A stretch of DNA of 64,000 bases from Caprimulgus europaeus (GCA_907165065.1 OU015528.1:20288015-20352014), one strand, 5' to 3'. Counted from the stretch's first letter, positions 12,413 to 27,000 are shown. The notes: generated from the sequence alone by a model not told the origin. Translations and numbers: made by a program.

Positions 12413-15263
12413 TCAGGAACAAAATATTGTAGTGTAAGGCTATATCCCCTGCATTGTAGCACTCCTTCTGGGATTAATGATAAAGCAGCTTTTCCTCTAT
12501 GTGTGTCTGAGTAAAAGACAGCTAAAAGCCGTCTTAAAATCCAGGCATGATGTGATGGTTGCCGGAGAGACTGACACAGCAATGTCAGGAAAGTCAATTC
12601 AAGTACCTCATGAATTAGAGAAGGCTAGACTTTGCAAAACCTACATTAACATCCTTCGAGCACCACAGGAGATAAATAGTACAGACTGAGGACTCAGGGA
12701 AAGTCAGGGGACTTCAGAAGAATCAGGAGACTTACTTATGGGTCCAGCAATTCATGAAAGTCTTTAAAACAAACTTTTTTCTTGCATCCATGTGATGTAT
12801 TGCTTAAACCAGAAAATGATGATAGTTTGAACAAGCTCCTGCAATTAAATATTACTCATTTTATTCATTATTTGGTCTACCAAGTGTTAGATTCAAGTTT
12901 TCTAAGAAGTTAATGGCTTCAAATTCTTAAAAGACTTTTGAATAAATATTTAAAATTGATGGCTTCATGGTCACAATCATTAAATTTCAGTTCTTATACC
13001 CTTACAGAAAAAAAAAGTTGCATTCACATTATTGGTATCCTATCTAAGCTATTTAATTTTAAAGACATTTTCTGCAACTTTCTTCAGTAGTAAGATTTGC
13101 AAGGAAATCACTGGAAGTAATGGTTGAGAATTTAGAAACATTTTTCATTGTAACATCCACCTAACCATTTTTCTATCCAATATACATCTTAACTTTTTGC
13201 TAAAAAAATGTCACACACTCTGATTTTTAATTAAAAACAAAATAATTCATCAGAATAAATACGCAATAAGCAACATACGTACTGCTAATTGGAAACTTCC
13301 TGGAAAATTTTTACGCTGATACATTTATGATGAGACAATGTGATGACAATGTGTTGAATGCAAAATATCTTGTTAGAAAATCTCAGGACTTCTGATGACT
13401 CTAAGAAGTAGCACCAGGGACATTTTTTAATTTTGGAATCTCTATTTCCATAGCACACAGGTTTGATGCATCTACCCAAAACAGAGCAATCTCATGCTCC
13501 AATGCTTTTGAAGTGACATAGGGAATTCATACATTGTGTCAGATCAAACATACATCTCGTCCAGAATCTTGTGGCCATTAATGACTGCATAGAAAAGAGT
13601 GAAAACAGAACAAACATTTGATGCTATTCCTTAATATCGCCTCATCTTCCATCTGTTTTCAGTTGAGGGATTTTATGAAGCAGATAGCTTTTCTATTTAT
13701 TTACAAACATAAATGAATTTCTCTTCCATGAATTTGCCTAGTTATCCCCTTGAACAAAAGAAAGTTTTTAACCTTTTATTATGTGAGATACTGCACAGTT
13801 CAGTGAATTTCTAGTTTGCTTGAAGAAAAAGTTGACTTCCTCAGAACTATAAACTTTCTTAATACAGGATGGAAGTAAGGGTTAATGAAGCACTAAAGCA
13901 TTCATAATCAAAAAATCCAAAACTGATAGAATTTTTTTATACGCAAGCCTTTTCCATAGATTTTATGCCAGCATAGCTGAAAATTTAGAACCATGCAAAA
14001 TGTGTAAAGTTCCTACTTTTAAGTAAAATAATAAAAAATAACCCTTAATTTTCAAACTTAGATGTTCTAACTTGACCTACTATTTATCTCACATGTAATT
14101 TTGTATATAATTATATTGTGAATGTTCTTGCTCTTCTATACTAGCACAATTTTAGTAAACAGAATTTCCATCATATTTATTGCCTCTAATGCATTTCTAA
14201 GGTCTTCCTAGTCATGACTACTTCTGATTAATACTGTTGAAGTCATATGGTTGATGAGTAAGCTATGGAATAGAAATCTTCATGGAATAGTTCTTCAGGC
14301 TTCTTGCAGAACATTCAGAATGGAAGACATTGTTATTTTTTCATAGCTTAATTATAGTGCTTCAAAAGACTGAGCACTGGAACAGCCCTTGCAAATATTT
14401 AATGACATTGACCTGCTGAAAACAGACATATACCTTAGGCTCCCATTGTTCCTTCTACCAAAATCAAAGTTAGTTTTTAGCATTTTCCCCTCATTTAACT
14501 GGAGCAAAAATAGTATTCCTTGCTGAAATACATGTAATTATATTCTCAGCAAATAATACTTTTTCTTTATTCCACCCTGAACCTCAAACCTGATGAGTGG
14601 CTCCTGGAAAGCAAATTCTTCTCAGGAACGTTCGCTGATTAGAAACCAATTGAAAATGGGAATTTAATTTATGCATAACCCCAAACTAAAACATGTCTTC
14701 ATGTCTTCCCAAGACTAAACATATGCTCACACACAAAGGAACAGGAACTGGCACCACGGTGGACAAGAGCACCACCTGGTGCCACCTTCTCTTTTGTTAC
14801 CTTGCCCTACTGCCTTGCACTGAGTCTCATCTCCTTTTCTCCTGTTTAGTTCACTGTAGGATGGGAAGAGAATCAGCAATTTTCAAAATCCCCTTGGAAC
14901 TTCCATGTCCTAATAAACAGTGCTTCTTCAGGTACCTTAATTTTCAACTACCCTTTCAGCTCCTGAATGCTTGTTCTGACATTACTGGGTTCTTTTTCCT
15001 CCCCATTTAGGAACATCATACAGTCTGGTAAGGGTTTTCCGTTTTGAATTTTCCAAAACTGACTTTCCATGATCCCTCCACATTGATCTTATACAGAATG
15101 CCAGTAAGCAATAATCTGAATATGAAAGGAGGAAAGCGTTATACACAGACTACCTGTGACAAAAACCATTTCTGGAAATGTATGTTTTAGACTACAAAAT
15201 TCACAAGGACCAGACATATGGTCAAGAAACCCTCCTTTATCAAGCATTTTCAAGATAGGGCCA
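12413..15263. other. KCND2 intron segment without a recognised gene
   Basis: AT-rich unique sequence with short A- and T-runs (for example 13007-13016). No gene, RNA gene or repeat family was recognised. The open frame at 14693-15010 shows no domain or similarity and is taken as chance. Confidence 0.7.
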
Positions 15264-15345
15264 CAAACCTGCTTTGGCAGGAGGGTTGGACTAGATGATC
15301 TCCTGAGATCCCTTCTAACCCCTACCATTCTGTGATTCTGTGATT
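15264..15345 (+). mobile_element. CR1 LINE fragment D (short 3' end)
   Basis: Contains the CR1 3' signature (gctttggcaggagggttgga, then ctagatgatctcctgagatc) and ends with two copies of the tail octamer (attctgtgattctgtgatt). Only about 80 bases are present, an extreme 5' truncation. Confidence 0.93.
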
Positions 15346-16029
15346 ACTCTTTTTTTTAACAAATTTTGCCCAAATCCAATAATTACTATGGCTGAAGATT
15401 GGACTGTGATGCAATTTATACTTCTAAAGATACTTACTTTTTTGTCTCTTCTGAGGTATTTTTCTACTAAAGATTCTTTATTGAAACATAATCCATAACT
15501 CTCTGAAGTCAACAGGATCCTTAATGTGCTTTGCATCAGCCAGTAATTTACCTACCATTTGCCTAAAGGACACAACTTTAACTGTAATTATTTTTCTGTC
15601 ATTAATAGTCAATTTATATTCAAAAAGTTCTAAAATGGTTTTGTAAAAATGTTATCTTTAGTTTTAAACAATAGAAAAGATTTTGATTAATTTTATGATT
15701 ACAAGAACAAATTAGCATGAAAGTAGGCTAAAAATTGTGAACATGCCTTTGATGAAGAAAACTTCTGGGCTCCCTGCCAATTTTAAAAGAAAAGAGAGAG
15801 GTTCAAGGTAAAGATGTTACTGTTTAGCTAGTGTCTGAGTCAGAATCTGGAAACAGAAACCCTTTCATTTTGAATCCTTACATATGCAAGAAGTCTTTCT
15901 GAAATGAAGTGGAGCAAAAATAAAGCACTGAAAAAAAAGAGATGTTTCTGTAGCAGACAAAAATAAGATGCAGATAGACAAAAATGAGCTGCAGCACTTT
16001 TCAAGATTTGGATACTCTTGTACATACCC

Positions 16030-16167
16030 AGTTATATATATAAGGTGTGCTGCTAGAATATATAGTATAATTGCATATAACTTTTATTTATATGATTATA
16101 TATACTACATTTATACTCTATGTGTGTATATGTTTATGTATGTGTATGTTTGTTTGTGTTTTTTTAC
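16030..16167. repeat. Degenerate TA/TG-rich low-complexity tract
   Basis: Tatata-rich sequence grading into tgtgtgtatatgtttatgtatgtgtatgtttg and a T-run. It is simple-sequence DNA with no function inferred. Confidence 0.75.
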
Positions 16168-17557
16168 AGAAGGAGCCAAGTACATAACAATGTAGTCTTC
16201 TGAAGACAGTTGCATGGAAAGTCACAAGCTTTTCAGGAAAAAAATAGCAAAGGTCTTAGTTGCTTTGGAAGGAACAGATATCCCTTATGGGTAGGAAGAA
16301 ATGTCACCATTTGGGAACAGAAATTGAGAACACCCTTTAGATTAAGATCCTGTGAAGCAATACAGCTGTATTCTCCTCCCATTAGAACAGAGGGTGTCAG
16401 GCTTCTCTGATGGAACAATTCTGCACTGGAAAGGAAGCCTTTGTACTTAGAGCTCTTTCCTATTAAATATTTATATAATGTTAAAAGTCATAGTATACAA
16501 AAAAGAGGGACTCACAAGGATATATTGCCTGATAATCAAATCTTTTCCTGGTCTAGAAACAGAAGAGAATAGTCCCACCAATAACAGCCTACTAACACTC
16601 TTAGACACTTTTTGCTCAAGTTCTACATGTGTTCTAGTATGTGTTCTAAACATAACTGAGAGAACATTACAGTAACATTTTTTTACTGGCTTTTAAAATT
16701 AATATTTACTATTTTACAATTCTCCTGACAAAGTGTTTCATGACTGAAGAGTGTTTATTGTGTTTTTAATACATCACATACATTGAAAAAATAAAAAATC
16801 CTCCACCGCATTTGAACAAGAAAATGCTTGAGATATGCTATGTACTTCATGCCTTTTAAGCCATAGCAAAATTTGCCATACAAAATAATGTTTTATTATC
16901 TTATTTTTTTAAAAAAATCAGCTTATTCAAAACCTATAATTGTTCAGAGGAAATTAGATTAAGCTACACAGCAATGTGAATATTGGCTATCTGGGTCTGT
17001 AAGTACTATCTCAGAAGAAAGAAGGGGCAAAATGTACATTAAAAATACACCTAATACTTTATATGATTAATGACCATCTACTACTTTTGATAATTAGAAC
17101 AATTATATGGTATTTTAATGTATATCCACTATTATTCTCAAGAAAAATAGAACTAGAACTTATTAAACTATGTTAAGCATATTCTTTCCGAAACATAGTA
17201 TTTGGAAATGTTGTTGAAATAGCTTGTAACAGTATTAAACATAGAAAGTAATGAATGCAGAATTATTCTACCACAAACCACTTGTGGCAAAATACCAGTG
17301 ATCCAATCTATTACCTCTTTTACTTGAAACTCCAAGCAAGGGTTTCCATTTATTATCCTTGATTATCCATGTGTAGCTGCTTCACTGAATGGATTGCTGA
17401 TAGAAATAATCGGTTAAATGCTCTTTGTCTCAGAGACCTCCCAACCAGTTTGAAAAACAGAGTTACAATGACATACAGTATACAAATTAAGCCTCCAAAT
17501 TGCATCCTGGATCTTTCATTTTATTATATAAAGCATACATTCAAGCAGTGATAAGCA

Positions 17558-17690
17558 TGTCAGATCAGGCCTCACTCCATTTTCACATTACTGTAAACCA
17601 GGAGTAGCTCATGAAACAATGGATTTACATTGCTGTAAAACTGATGTAAGTAGGATAAGCAAGCAACAAAGCTCAGACCCCATGAAAATG
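17558..17690. repeat. Probable ancient amniote interspersed repeat
   Basis: The stretch has motifs of an old, semi-palindromic repeat common in turtles, crocodilians and birds: agatcaggcc, a ttacNNNNgtaa core written as cattactgtaaaccaggagtagctc and again as ttacattgctgtaaaactgatgtaag. The two halves read as partial inverted copies of each other. The assignment is from memory of the motif, without alignment; I do not give a family name. Confidence 0.45.
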
Positions 17691-19951
17691 CTTGGAACTC
17701 CTCCAATAAGAAGGTCATGCTTCAGAAGGTGAGCTTAGTTTTTAGATGATGTGATAATGAATGTTATAAAACCACAAAATGCTTTGCATATACAAAATTC
17801 ACAGTGACATAGTGGCTGAGATCCCCACATTGGTGACCTCAACACTTGCCTGCTGCAGCAATGTCTAAATTACCAGCCTTGAAGGAGCTCCTATTGCTGA
17901 AGTAAAAATTATTTTTTCTACCTGTAGAAGCATGTTCACAATATAGGTGCTTGGGTACTTTGAAGATGAATACTGTGGTGGCATAGAAACCTAAACAGAG
18001 ATGGCTGCATTGCTGTGGAGCTCTGTCTTCATGCTAAATGTTAAGTCAAAGCTAGGGGAAAGAATTGTGGGATTATGATAGTCAAAAATACTACCAAGAC
18101 TAACTAATGAGATTGCTACTTCTTTAATCACCACAGTCTCTGAGGAAATTTGCAACATACTGCATGATACATCTCTTAGTGAAAAGAATAGGAACGGAGA
18201 GGACAACGCTACCTCAATATGGATCTTAGTGCTATATCTGATCCCCAGAGTAAAACATATTTTTCTCTCTTTAGTTCAGACACACACATACACATACATA
18301 CAGAGGGATAAAAAAGCTAGGTTTTATTTTAATAAAGTGTGCAATGTACTGAGAAGCCACAGTGGACCTTGTGTGTCCATTTGCGTGCAGTTTCAAGACA
18401 GGACTCCCACTGAGAACAAAGGATGCACAGAATGAATGTCAGAAATGTTCATACTTTGTAGAACCAGAATTTCATGTTGGGAATTTAAAAATAGAGAAAG
18501 TCTATTTCCGTATAAAACAAAAATGGGAATAGGCCTAAAGAAAGGAAAAAAAAAAAAAGGGGAGAAGATTTATTCTTTAGTAGCTTCTGAACGTTACTGC
18601 AAAATAGCGAAACTGGAATACGGTTTATGATTTAACACACCCACATTTCCGTAGCTAGCACACTAAACTGATAATTGTTCACAAAAACAGCTAAAACATA
18701 TCAGTTTGGTTTACATGTACTGGTAAAAAAGAGAACTGGCACTATAAAATACTAAACCCCACAAGTTTTTAGCTTTTCTGTCACATCTCAGTGCATTTAA
18801 TATCCTTCTGTCATATTATTTATGACTTCACAAAGAAACCAGTTATTTCCCATTATCTCATCAATAAATAAGTAAAGCAGAGCATGCTGCAGCACTACAA
18901 TTCATTAATGAGATGCCTACAAAATCGTCACGGTGTCTAGTCTCAGAAGCTTGCACAGCATCTAACTATTAGAGTTCACCTCAGCCCTGAAGAGTAATTG
19001 CGTTTTTTACACATTGATATGTTCCAACCTGACGGCTGAGACACATTTTGTAGTGGATTACATAAAGTAAGTAAACCTTTCCATGACACATTTAACACTT
19101 AAAAACCCCAAAATTCTATCAGTGTTTTCACCTTTCATTAACATTTCCACCAGTCTATCATAAGAGAGTTGCCTTCCTTTCTGATAAAGAAAGCAGGTCA
19201 AAACTTTTGCTTTTGAATTCATGTGGAAAAAATCCAGCACTCCAGTCTCCATTGGAATGAGCTCTTTTAAAGCTAAGACATACAAATGTTAGATTATATA
19301 TTGCAAGACACAACTAGAATCCAGTTCTAAAGCCTGCTGAAGAAAAGGAAAGCCTTTCCACTAGCTCCTGTGGGCTTTGCCTCTGCATCCAAATGCTGGT
19401 AGAAATAATTAACTTTTCAAGTCATTTATCTATATTGCTGCTTTAAAAAAAAAATGCATAGGTGAACAATGTTTCTCTTTTGTATTAGATCAATAAGACT
19501 GTCACAAATGAAAAGAAACTAGCATGAAATTACTTCTACATTTATAAAGACAAAATATTTACCAATATTTTTCATATGCAGTAAGTATAGTTTCCCCTGC
19601 AGTTGCTAGTGGCCTTTTTTATTATAAGATAAAAGATAATATATAGTGTTCACTATGTATATTTCTTTAGTTTTATTTTCTTCTAGGAATATTTTATATC
19701 TTGGAATACCATTTCAGCTGTGTTTTCCACTGTTTATTAAATGCACTATCAAGGATAGAAGATTTAAATGCTCTGAATTTTGTACGTTTTCCCCCTTTCT
19801 GTTCAATTAGAAGAAAAATATTTACCCGGGATTCTCTGAAGACATGTACAGTAAAATAACCATAATGCCTCAAGAGAATACAGGTGCACACGTTTTTCTA
19901 AGATGACCTGTCCAACATACTCTGTGTCCTTTCTCCTGTGAAAGATGCTGT

Positions 19952-20820
19952 CACAGAATCACAGAATTGTAGGGGTTGGAAGGGACCTCAGGAGATCATG
20001 TAGTCCAACCACGCTGCTAAAGCAGGTTCCCTACAACAAGTTGCACAGGAAAGTGTCCAGGAGGGTTTTGAACATCTCCAGAGATAGAGACTCCACAACC
20101 TCTCTGGGCAGCCTGTTCCAGTGCTCCAATACCTTTCCAGTAAATAATTTTTTCCTTAAGTTTGTCTGGAACTTTCAGTGTTCCAGGTTTTGCTCATTGC
20201 CCCTTGTCCTCTCGCCGGGCACCACCAAAAATAGCCCGGCCCCATCCATTTGGCCCCCACAATTCAGATATTTTTAGACATTGATAAGGTCCCCTCTCAG
20301 TCTTCTCCAGGCTGAAGACTCCCAGCTCTCTCAGCCTCTCTTCATATGGGAGATGCTCCAGGTCCCTTATCATCTTTGTGGCCCTCCGATGGACTATCTC
20401 TAGAAGATCCCTGTCTTTCTTGAAAGGAGGAGTCCAGATTGGACAGAGTATTCACCAGGGCAGAGTAGAGGGAGAAGAACCTCCCTCAGACTGCTGGCCA
20501 TGCTCTTTTTAATGCACCCCAGGATACTGTTGGCCTTCCAGGCCACAAGGGCACACTGCTGGTTCATGGCCAGCCTGCTGCCCACCAGCACACCCAGGTC
20601 CTTTTCTACATTGCTCCTTTCCAGCAGGTCAGCCCCTAACCTGTACTGGTGCCTGCGGTTATTCATCCCCAGGTGAAGGACTCTGCACTCGCTCTTATTG
20701 AACCTCATCAGGTTCTTTTTCTCCCAACTCTCCAGTGTGTCCAGGTGTCGTTGAATGGCAGCACAGCCTTCTGGTGTGTCAGCCACTCCTCCCAACTTTG
20801 TAACATTGGTAAACTTGTTG
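19952..20820 (-). mobile_element. CR1 LINE fragment E
   Basis: The inverted tail (cacagaatcacagaatt) starts at 19952, followed by the conserved 3' region (ggggttggaagggacctcaggagatcat) and the C-terminal half of the RT ORF, which is 5'-truncated near 20820 just at the FADD region. Tail copies are well preserved and a 131-codon frame remains open, so this copy is younger than A to C. Confidence 0.94.
20400..20795 (-). pseudogene. CR1 reverse transcriptase C-terminal remnant (copy E)
   Basis: A 131-codon open minus-strand frame shows the CR1 tail motifs in order: GGVADTPEGCAAIQRHLDTL, NLMRFNKSECRVLHLG, DLGVLVGSRLAMNQQCALVA, KANSILGCIKKSMASSLREV. The catalytic RT core is absent by 5' truncation, so this is a non-functional fragment. 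Confidence 0.88.
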
Positions 20821-20944
20821 TCGCTCTATTTGAGTGGACAACGACATTGGGAAAAAAGCATCTTGGGAAAAGAAGCTTGAAAATGGAATAAGGAGCAGTT
20901 AAACAGGATCAGATTATTATACAGAACAGGACACTAAATCTGAA

Positions 20945-21034
20945 GGGGGGGGGGGAATTAAAAAGAAAAAAAAAGAGAAAAAAAAGGGAAAAAAATGAAA
21001 AAAAGAAAAAAAAAAGAAAGAAAAAAGAAAAAGA
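20945..21034. repeat. G11 run and A/G-only purine tract
   Basis: An uninterrupted run of 11 G (20945-20955) is followed by about 80 bases of nearly pure A and G (aaaag, aaaaaagagaaa, aaagaaag patterns; only two or three pyrimidines). Such strand-asymmetric purine DNA can form triplex (H-DNA). It lies 125 bases beyond the truncated end of CR1 copy E. Confidence 0.9.
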
Positions 21035-24000
21035 ATCCATAGTTCTGATATCAAGGTCAGTTCATTTTGCTATCCTGGAATGGGATTTGAGTAGAAAGTG
21101 AAGACACATTTCATGTGTGCACGTAGGTTTTTGTATGTGTTTTGAAGCTCTCATTGTAGTCATTGCAGTCAATGAGTCTAGAGTGATTTAGCTCATCTGA
21201 AAATAGACACATATATCTGAGCATCTCACCTAGGCTCATATTTAGACACTTCTGAATTCTGTTTTCTTTTTCTTCAAGTATATAATTGAAGATGAACAGA
21301 GAAAAATCAGCATTATTTATATATGACATAAAGAAAATGAAATTTCTCAGGCAGAAAAAGAAATCAGACATAAGATGATTGGTAAAATTCCTGGAAGAGT
21401 AAATGCCAGCAGAAAAACTTTTTTAGTCAACAACCCATCTCAGGCAATGAGGATAAAGATATATGTTTATCCACAAAACTCATTTACACATGCTATATGA
21501 TTACTGTTTAATAAGCCATTTCCTTCCAAGAAACACTTTTGAATATGCATAAAGCCACTCATGCAGTGCACCCATGCCAACAAAGCTGTAATGTGCTTTT
21601 AAATGGAAGCAAACCCAAGAATAAAACCTAACTCTCTCTCAGTTCTTCTTCCAGAATTTTCAGGGTATTGGCATTCATGTCTCACATCAGAAAAAAAACA
21701 AAAAACAAAAAACAACTGCAAGTTTATTTGGCTTTCATTAAACAAATTATTTAGCTAATGGTCATCATGTATGGGAGGACCCTAAGAAAGTGTGGGCCTT
21801 CCCACTGGGTGTGATGGATTTTAAAGTGGACAGGTAAGCAAGCATAGATAATAACCATTGTGATATGGATATCTATGGGTCTTAGCCAGTCAACCATTTT
21901 AACTGATTGCTTGACAGATCCTTGTTAGGGAACTGAGTATTTCTTCCTTATGTCTATTTTATATATGACCTTATCCTAATATAGTCAAGCAGGACAATCC
22001 CAAAGTATAGGCAGAACTATCAGTTTAAAAGTCCTTTCACACCAGCAGGATAATGAGGAGATATAATATGTGGCATGTTTTTCACTAACTATTTTAGTAA
22101 ACAGATCAACCAACAGATAAAACCTTTATTGCTCTAAATAGCATTGTTATACCAGTCCAAAATTAGTTACATCAGGCTCTGGCTGTCATGTTCTCTGATG
22201 CTACAAAGGTGTGATATCCTTTCAAGGTTGCCTGAAAGTTTCCGTGAGTTAACAAGACTCACAGAAGCTAAGGAAAAAAATATACCAACTTGTTCCCCTT
22301 TTAGCTGTAAGAAACTCTGAGCAAATTCCCTACTCCAGTGTTGATTTCGACCAATTTCTGTGAAATACTCAGGGAGGGATCCCATGTATGACTCAACCTC
22401 CGTGTTATCAGATGAGATGCTGTATTATTTACTTCCCATAAAGAGTTTACACTTGATAAACTGTGGATAGAATAAATCTGTTATATCAGAAGCTGGAATC
22501 TATTATCTTACTGGTTTTCTGATGATGAAACTATGCTTCAATAAATATAAATAAACTATCTTTTGTTTTTTTCACCCTATCTCTGCATAAGGTACCAATA
22601 CTAAGACATGTATTGCAGGAACTTCTGTTGCACTACCATGAAGTTTGGTTTCAATCCTTAGAGTTTGAGATAATTCAAATAAATAAAAAATTGTTATCTG
22701 GCTGGTATCTTGCTAGAGTTGTTCATACACAAGCCTGATGTATGAACAGGTCCTCTCAGGTCAAATCCAAGTCTCTACATGATTTCTATGGGCTTTGGAT
22801 CAAGTGAATAGCACTAAATCTTGCAAGGCATTAAGCACTCCCAGGTGCTGCAGCATTTATTAATCTTCCATTGAAATGCTTATTAAGTTTATGTGTTTTG
22901 AAGCTGACATAAGTTCTCATCACCTTGTAGATTACGACCTTTGATTGCATAAATAGCTGAGCAAAATAGAGATGTAAGAAGTAACTGTAAGATTAAAACA
23001 GCTGTTTTGCTATTTGCACAGTTTTCAAGCTCTGTGATATTATTGGACCCCCTGAACTTTTGGTACTTAAGAATAGCGATCTTATATCCTTTGCCCATGG
23101 TTCTTTAAAAGAATTTGAGAAAAAAAGTATAAACCAGTTTATTTCCCTAATCTCAGCCTGATCCAACCCACAGTTAAACCATTTCCATTAACTGAGAACA
23201 TGAGAGGGTGAGATGAAAGAGCCATTTAGCTCAATGCCCTATCAGTGGCTAGAAACAAATTACATGGGTAGAACATAAGCAAGAATACAATGATACTTCC
23301 CACATTATACCTTCTCAGCTTTCAGCAATCTGTAGCTTAAGGACTTCCCAAGGCAGATGTTGTATCTTTTGTATTTGATATGCATGGGTGGATATTTTGC
23401 CATTAATTTGTCTAATTGTTTTTTTCAGTCAAAAAAGAATGGAACAGTAATGGCTGGAACGTGGTCTTTCATCATGAGATGAAATTGTTCTTTCATAACA
23501 TTATTTCTTAAAAATATTTTTCATTTCACAGATGGATGAAGAGTCAAAATTGCTTTGAAATTATCCCCAAATTTTGAAATAACCACTGTTGCTCCTCAAA
23601 GGAGAAGTAAACTCTCTGTAGTGGTGCAGTGGTGCAGGACTGCACTTTTCCTTTAAAATTTGTTTGGAAGTTTATTATAAAGCTGCCCAATTGAGGGGAA
23701 AAAAAGAGGAAATATTATTTCTTCTGCAGTTTATTCATGTCTCACCACAAAAAAAAAAAGTTTAATATGTCATTTAATGCATACAGGAACATAATTTCAT
23801 GAAATCTTATGCAAAAGATAAACATACTGAGGAAATATGGTTATTTCACAGTAGTATATAATGGTACTAGCTGGCAAATTTGAGATTTGCTGCTCTGGAA
23901 AAGCAGAACATGAAGATGAACTAAAATGAGTGAAACCAAATCATTGTTGATAATAGGATTTCATACCATATTACAGAATTTCCTCACCAGAGAGATTGGT

Positions 24001-27000
24001 ATGATTTGTAGAGAAGTGAACAAAGTTCATAAGGTAAATGAGAATGACATAAACTCTGAAGTAGTTTTGACCATAATCCTCTCCTGTGGCCCTCAAGCTT
24101 CTGCACTGCTCCAATCTGGAGACAACGTTAAAGAAAATGGTAATTTTAAAGTTGAATTAAATATGAAAATAAATACCGCAATGAGGAGAGTGTCCCCACT
24201 GAATTTTATTTTAGTGTGTCTCTAAGATTTTCTGTCTGCTTCAGAGATATGCATTGGCAATGCCTAACTGCAGCCTAGAGCACTGATACCTCCTGGAAGA
24301 CACTAGAATAATGGCATGGGGGAATATGCCCCACACCTCTCCATTGGGACACTTTAAAAATGGACAGTGATGAAATAGTTAACAAGACCAACATGTGAAT
24401 CAGTCTTTATGTTCCCCACTCGGAAGAACAGGGATAGTTTACAACCCTTTGAAGTTAAGGTTTTCAAGCTCTCCAAATCTTAACTCAAAAGCATTGGTAT
24501 TTGAAGAATAACGTTCCTGCAGAAAATTACAGTGGATACTTGCTTAAATGTTTCTCTCAGTTTTCTAGAGGCTTCTTCCAAATTAGCATAAACATTAAAA
24601 GTCCTTAGTATTTTTTTCCCATTTACATTTTTTTGGTGTTGGTTGGAAAAGGCCAAAAAGTTGGCAAAAGCACTGATGTGGCCTTGAGGGTTACACAAAA
24701 CAAGAATATTTTGAGTTTAAATGTAGCAGAAATGTTGGGGGTTTTTTATAAAGTGGGAATTTTCATCAAATCCCAAGCACATACTCTTCTATGATCTTTG
24801 AAAGGAATATGATACAGGCCTTTCAGAGTTATATAACTGGGAACAAGGAGACTAGACCAAACTAGATAGACACAGAGACTGGAATTTATCACATCCATTT
24901 CACCTGGCATTTAAATATTTAAGTCTCTGCTAATCATAATAAATTTCATTTATACTCAGTGCAGAGGAATGAGACTCTCCAGATGCCTGCTTCTCTTCAT
25001 TACCTCCTAAGTGAGACAAGGATGACTAGTTCAGAAGGATTTAACTTTTGGAGAAGTTAAGGCTTATAAATACCTCCCAGAGACAGTAAGTAACTGGCAG
25101 AGAAATCAGTTTGAATTCTACTTTCAGAATCTTCTATGATAAATCTATTGTACAGTATGGCCTGATTGTCTGTTTTAAAAACGGAGACACCTAAGATACA
25201 ATCTATAAATTCTATAGCTATATCCTTCCACACAAACATAGGGACTGGGAAAAGAACTGTATACAGACAACATGAAAGGCTTATTTAAGGAAACCTTTCT
25301 ACTGTACTTGGATTTGTTTGCTTTAAAAACAAAGAAAGTTTTGAGTAGAGCTAGTGAGGTGGAAAATAGGTATAAGAAAATATATTAAGGTAGAAGACAT
25401 GCCACTGTCACTAAAGAGATGAACCAACCTGTATTCAGCTTTTTGAGATGAGTATCTTTCAAATCCACTTACACAGATCCAAATCCACAGTTCAAATCAT
25501 TGTCCTGTCCAGTATTCCACATGACCTAGAACTTTTCTCTGTATTTTAATTTGTTTGCAAAGACATGACAACCAGTGCACACTAAATGTGGTGGCTACAT
25601 AGAGAAATAGGGAACCTCATATACCTTCTTGAGAAGGGTTGCAAAACCCACAACCTCTTTCCTAATGCATGGCCAAACCCACTATAAATCCACTCCATGG
25701 ATCACTGTCTGACAGACATCATGCTGTACTCATGGTTTCAAGAGGGCTTGGGGCAGACAGCGAGCAGGAGGCAGTTGCATTCAAAAGGACTGGTGCAGTT
25801 CACTCCAGGCAGTCTTTTCTCTCCTCTCCTAGAGACCTGAAACAAAACTGGTTCCTATCTCCTTCTCCCACAACTAGGTTTTTACCTTACAAGTGTGCAC
25901 TGCTGCACAAAAGTGTCTGTATATTAAAATCACTGGTCATGTGTACCAGATACAACTAGTCAGCATCATCTGTGGTCTGCAGCTGTGCCTGTCCCCAGAG
26001 GAGGAGAAAGGCTGTCACGGCTCTGCCTCTATGGCAAGAGGCTGAACTGTGCTGAAAGGCTCACCAGCATGACTAACAATATTGCTTCTCCTGTGAATGA
26101 CTTAATGCATTAAATTTCAGAAGTTCGGGCCTTGGAAGGAAAGAAACTCTAGGTTAAATGAATGATAATGGTTGCAGTCTTTCAGCAGCTACCAGTTCTG
26201 CAATGATCTGATTGACATGGGGCGAAGGGAAAGAGGTGCCAGAAGTAGTACACGGTCCAAGAAGGATAGCATATGTATCACATATTACATGGAAGTTTTT
26301 TGCAAATAGCTTCCTTTATAATATTTGCCTCTAAGACTCAGCACCTTTTTACACAGATTGACATCCTAGATTGATTACTATGTTCATAAGTAAATCAGAT
26401 AAAACTTGACCTTCCCTTTCACTTGGAAAATAACTAACACTGAGCTTGTCATATCATTGAGCCAGTCTGTGCATAGATTTACTCTAAACTATCTGCCTGT
26501 GGGGAAGCTTCAGTTTGTACTCTCTGAACTTTTCCATCCAGGTGCCAAAAGAGTAAATACTAACTAAATTCTCAATCACTATAGAGTTTACAATGCAAAT
26601 ATTCAGTTTCATTTTATATGAAGACATATCAAACAAACACAAGAAATAGCTGTACCTATAACTTATCTAGCTCTCATTACATGTATGAGAATAAATGTAT
26701 ATACTTTGTCTAGTTCTACTTGTCCCTAGTTCTTGATATCCATGTCTCAACATGGATTTGATCAACTGATGTAAACAAATTCATCAATAACCAAAGCCAA
26801 TCAAAAAGATTAGAAGAGTTAAAAATTATCATTTTTTTAAATGATACAAGCTACCATAGTATTTAAATTACAAAGTTGCTGTTAAAAAGAGTTGCAACTG
26901 AAGTTTTGACACTGCTGTGCTTTCAATAGAAAGGTCACAGTTCTTAACCTGCTATTTACCAACAATTAAGTGATCAGATATTCTAAAACAAAAAAGTATA

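Larger units (their letters stand above)
15346..19951. other. KCND2 intron segment without a recognised gene
   Basis: AT-rich intronic sequence of 4.6 kb. It includes an AT/GT microsatellite at 16030-16167, an A12 run near 18547 and a probable ancient amniote repeat at 17558-17690. Open frames here are short and unrecognised. Confidence 0.7.

Noticed and set aside
26738..26757. 7-bp inverted repeat atccatg/catggat
   Set aside because: Short stems of this length are expected many times by chance; no further support.
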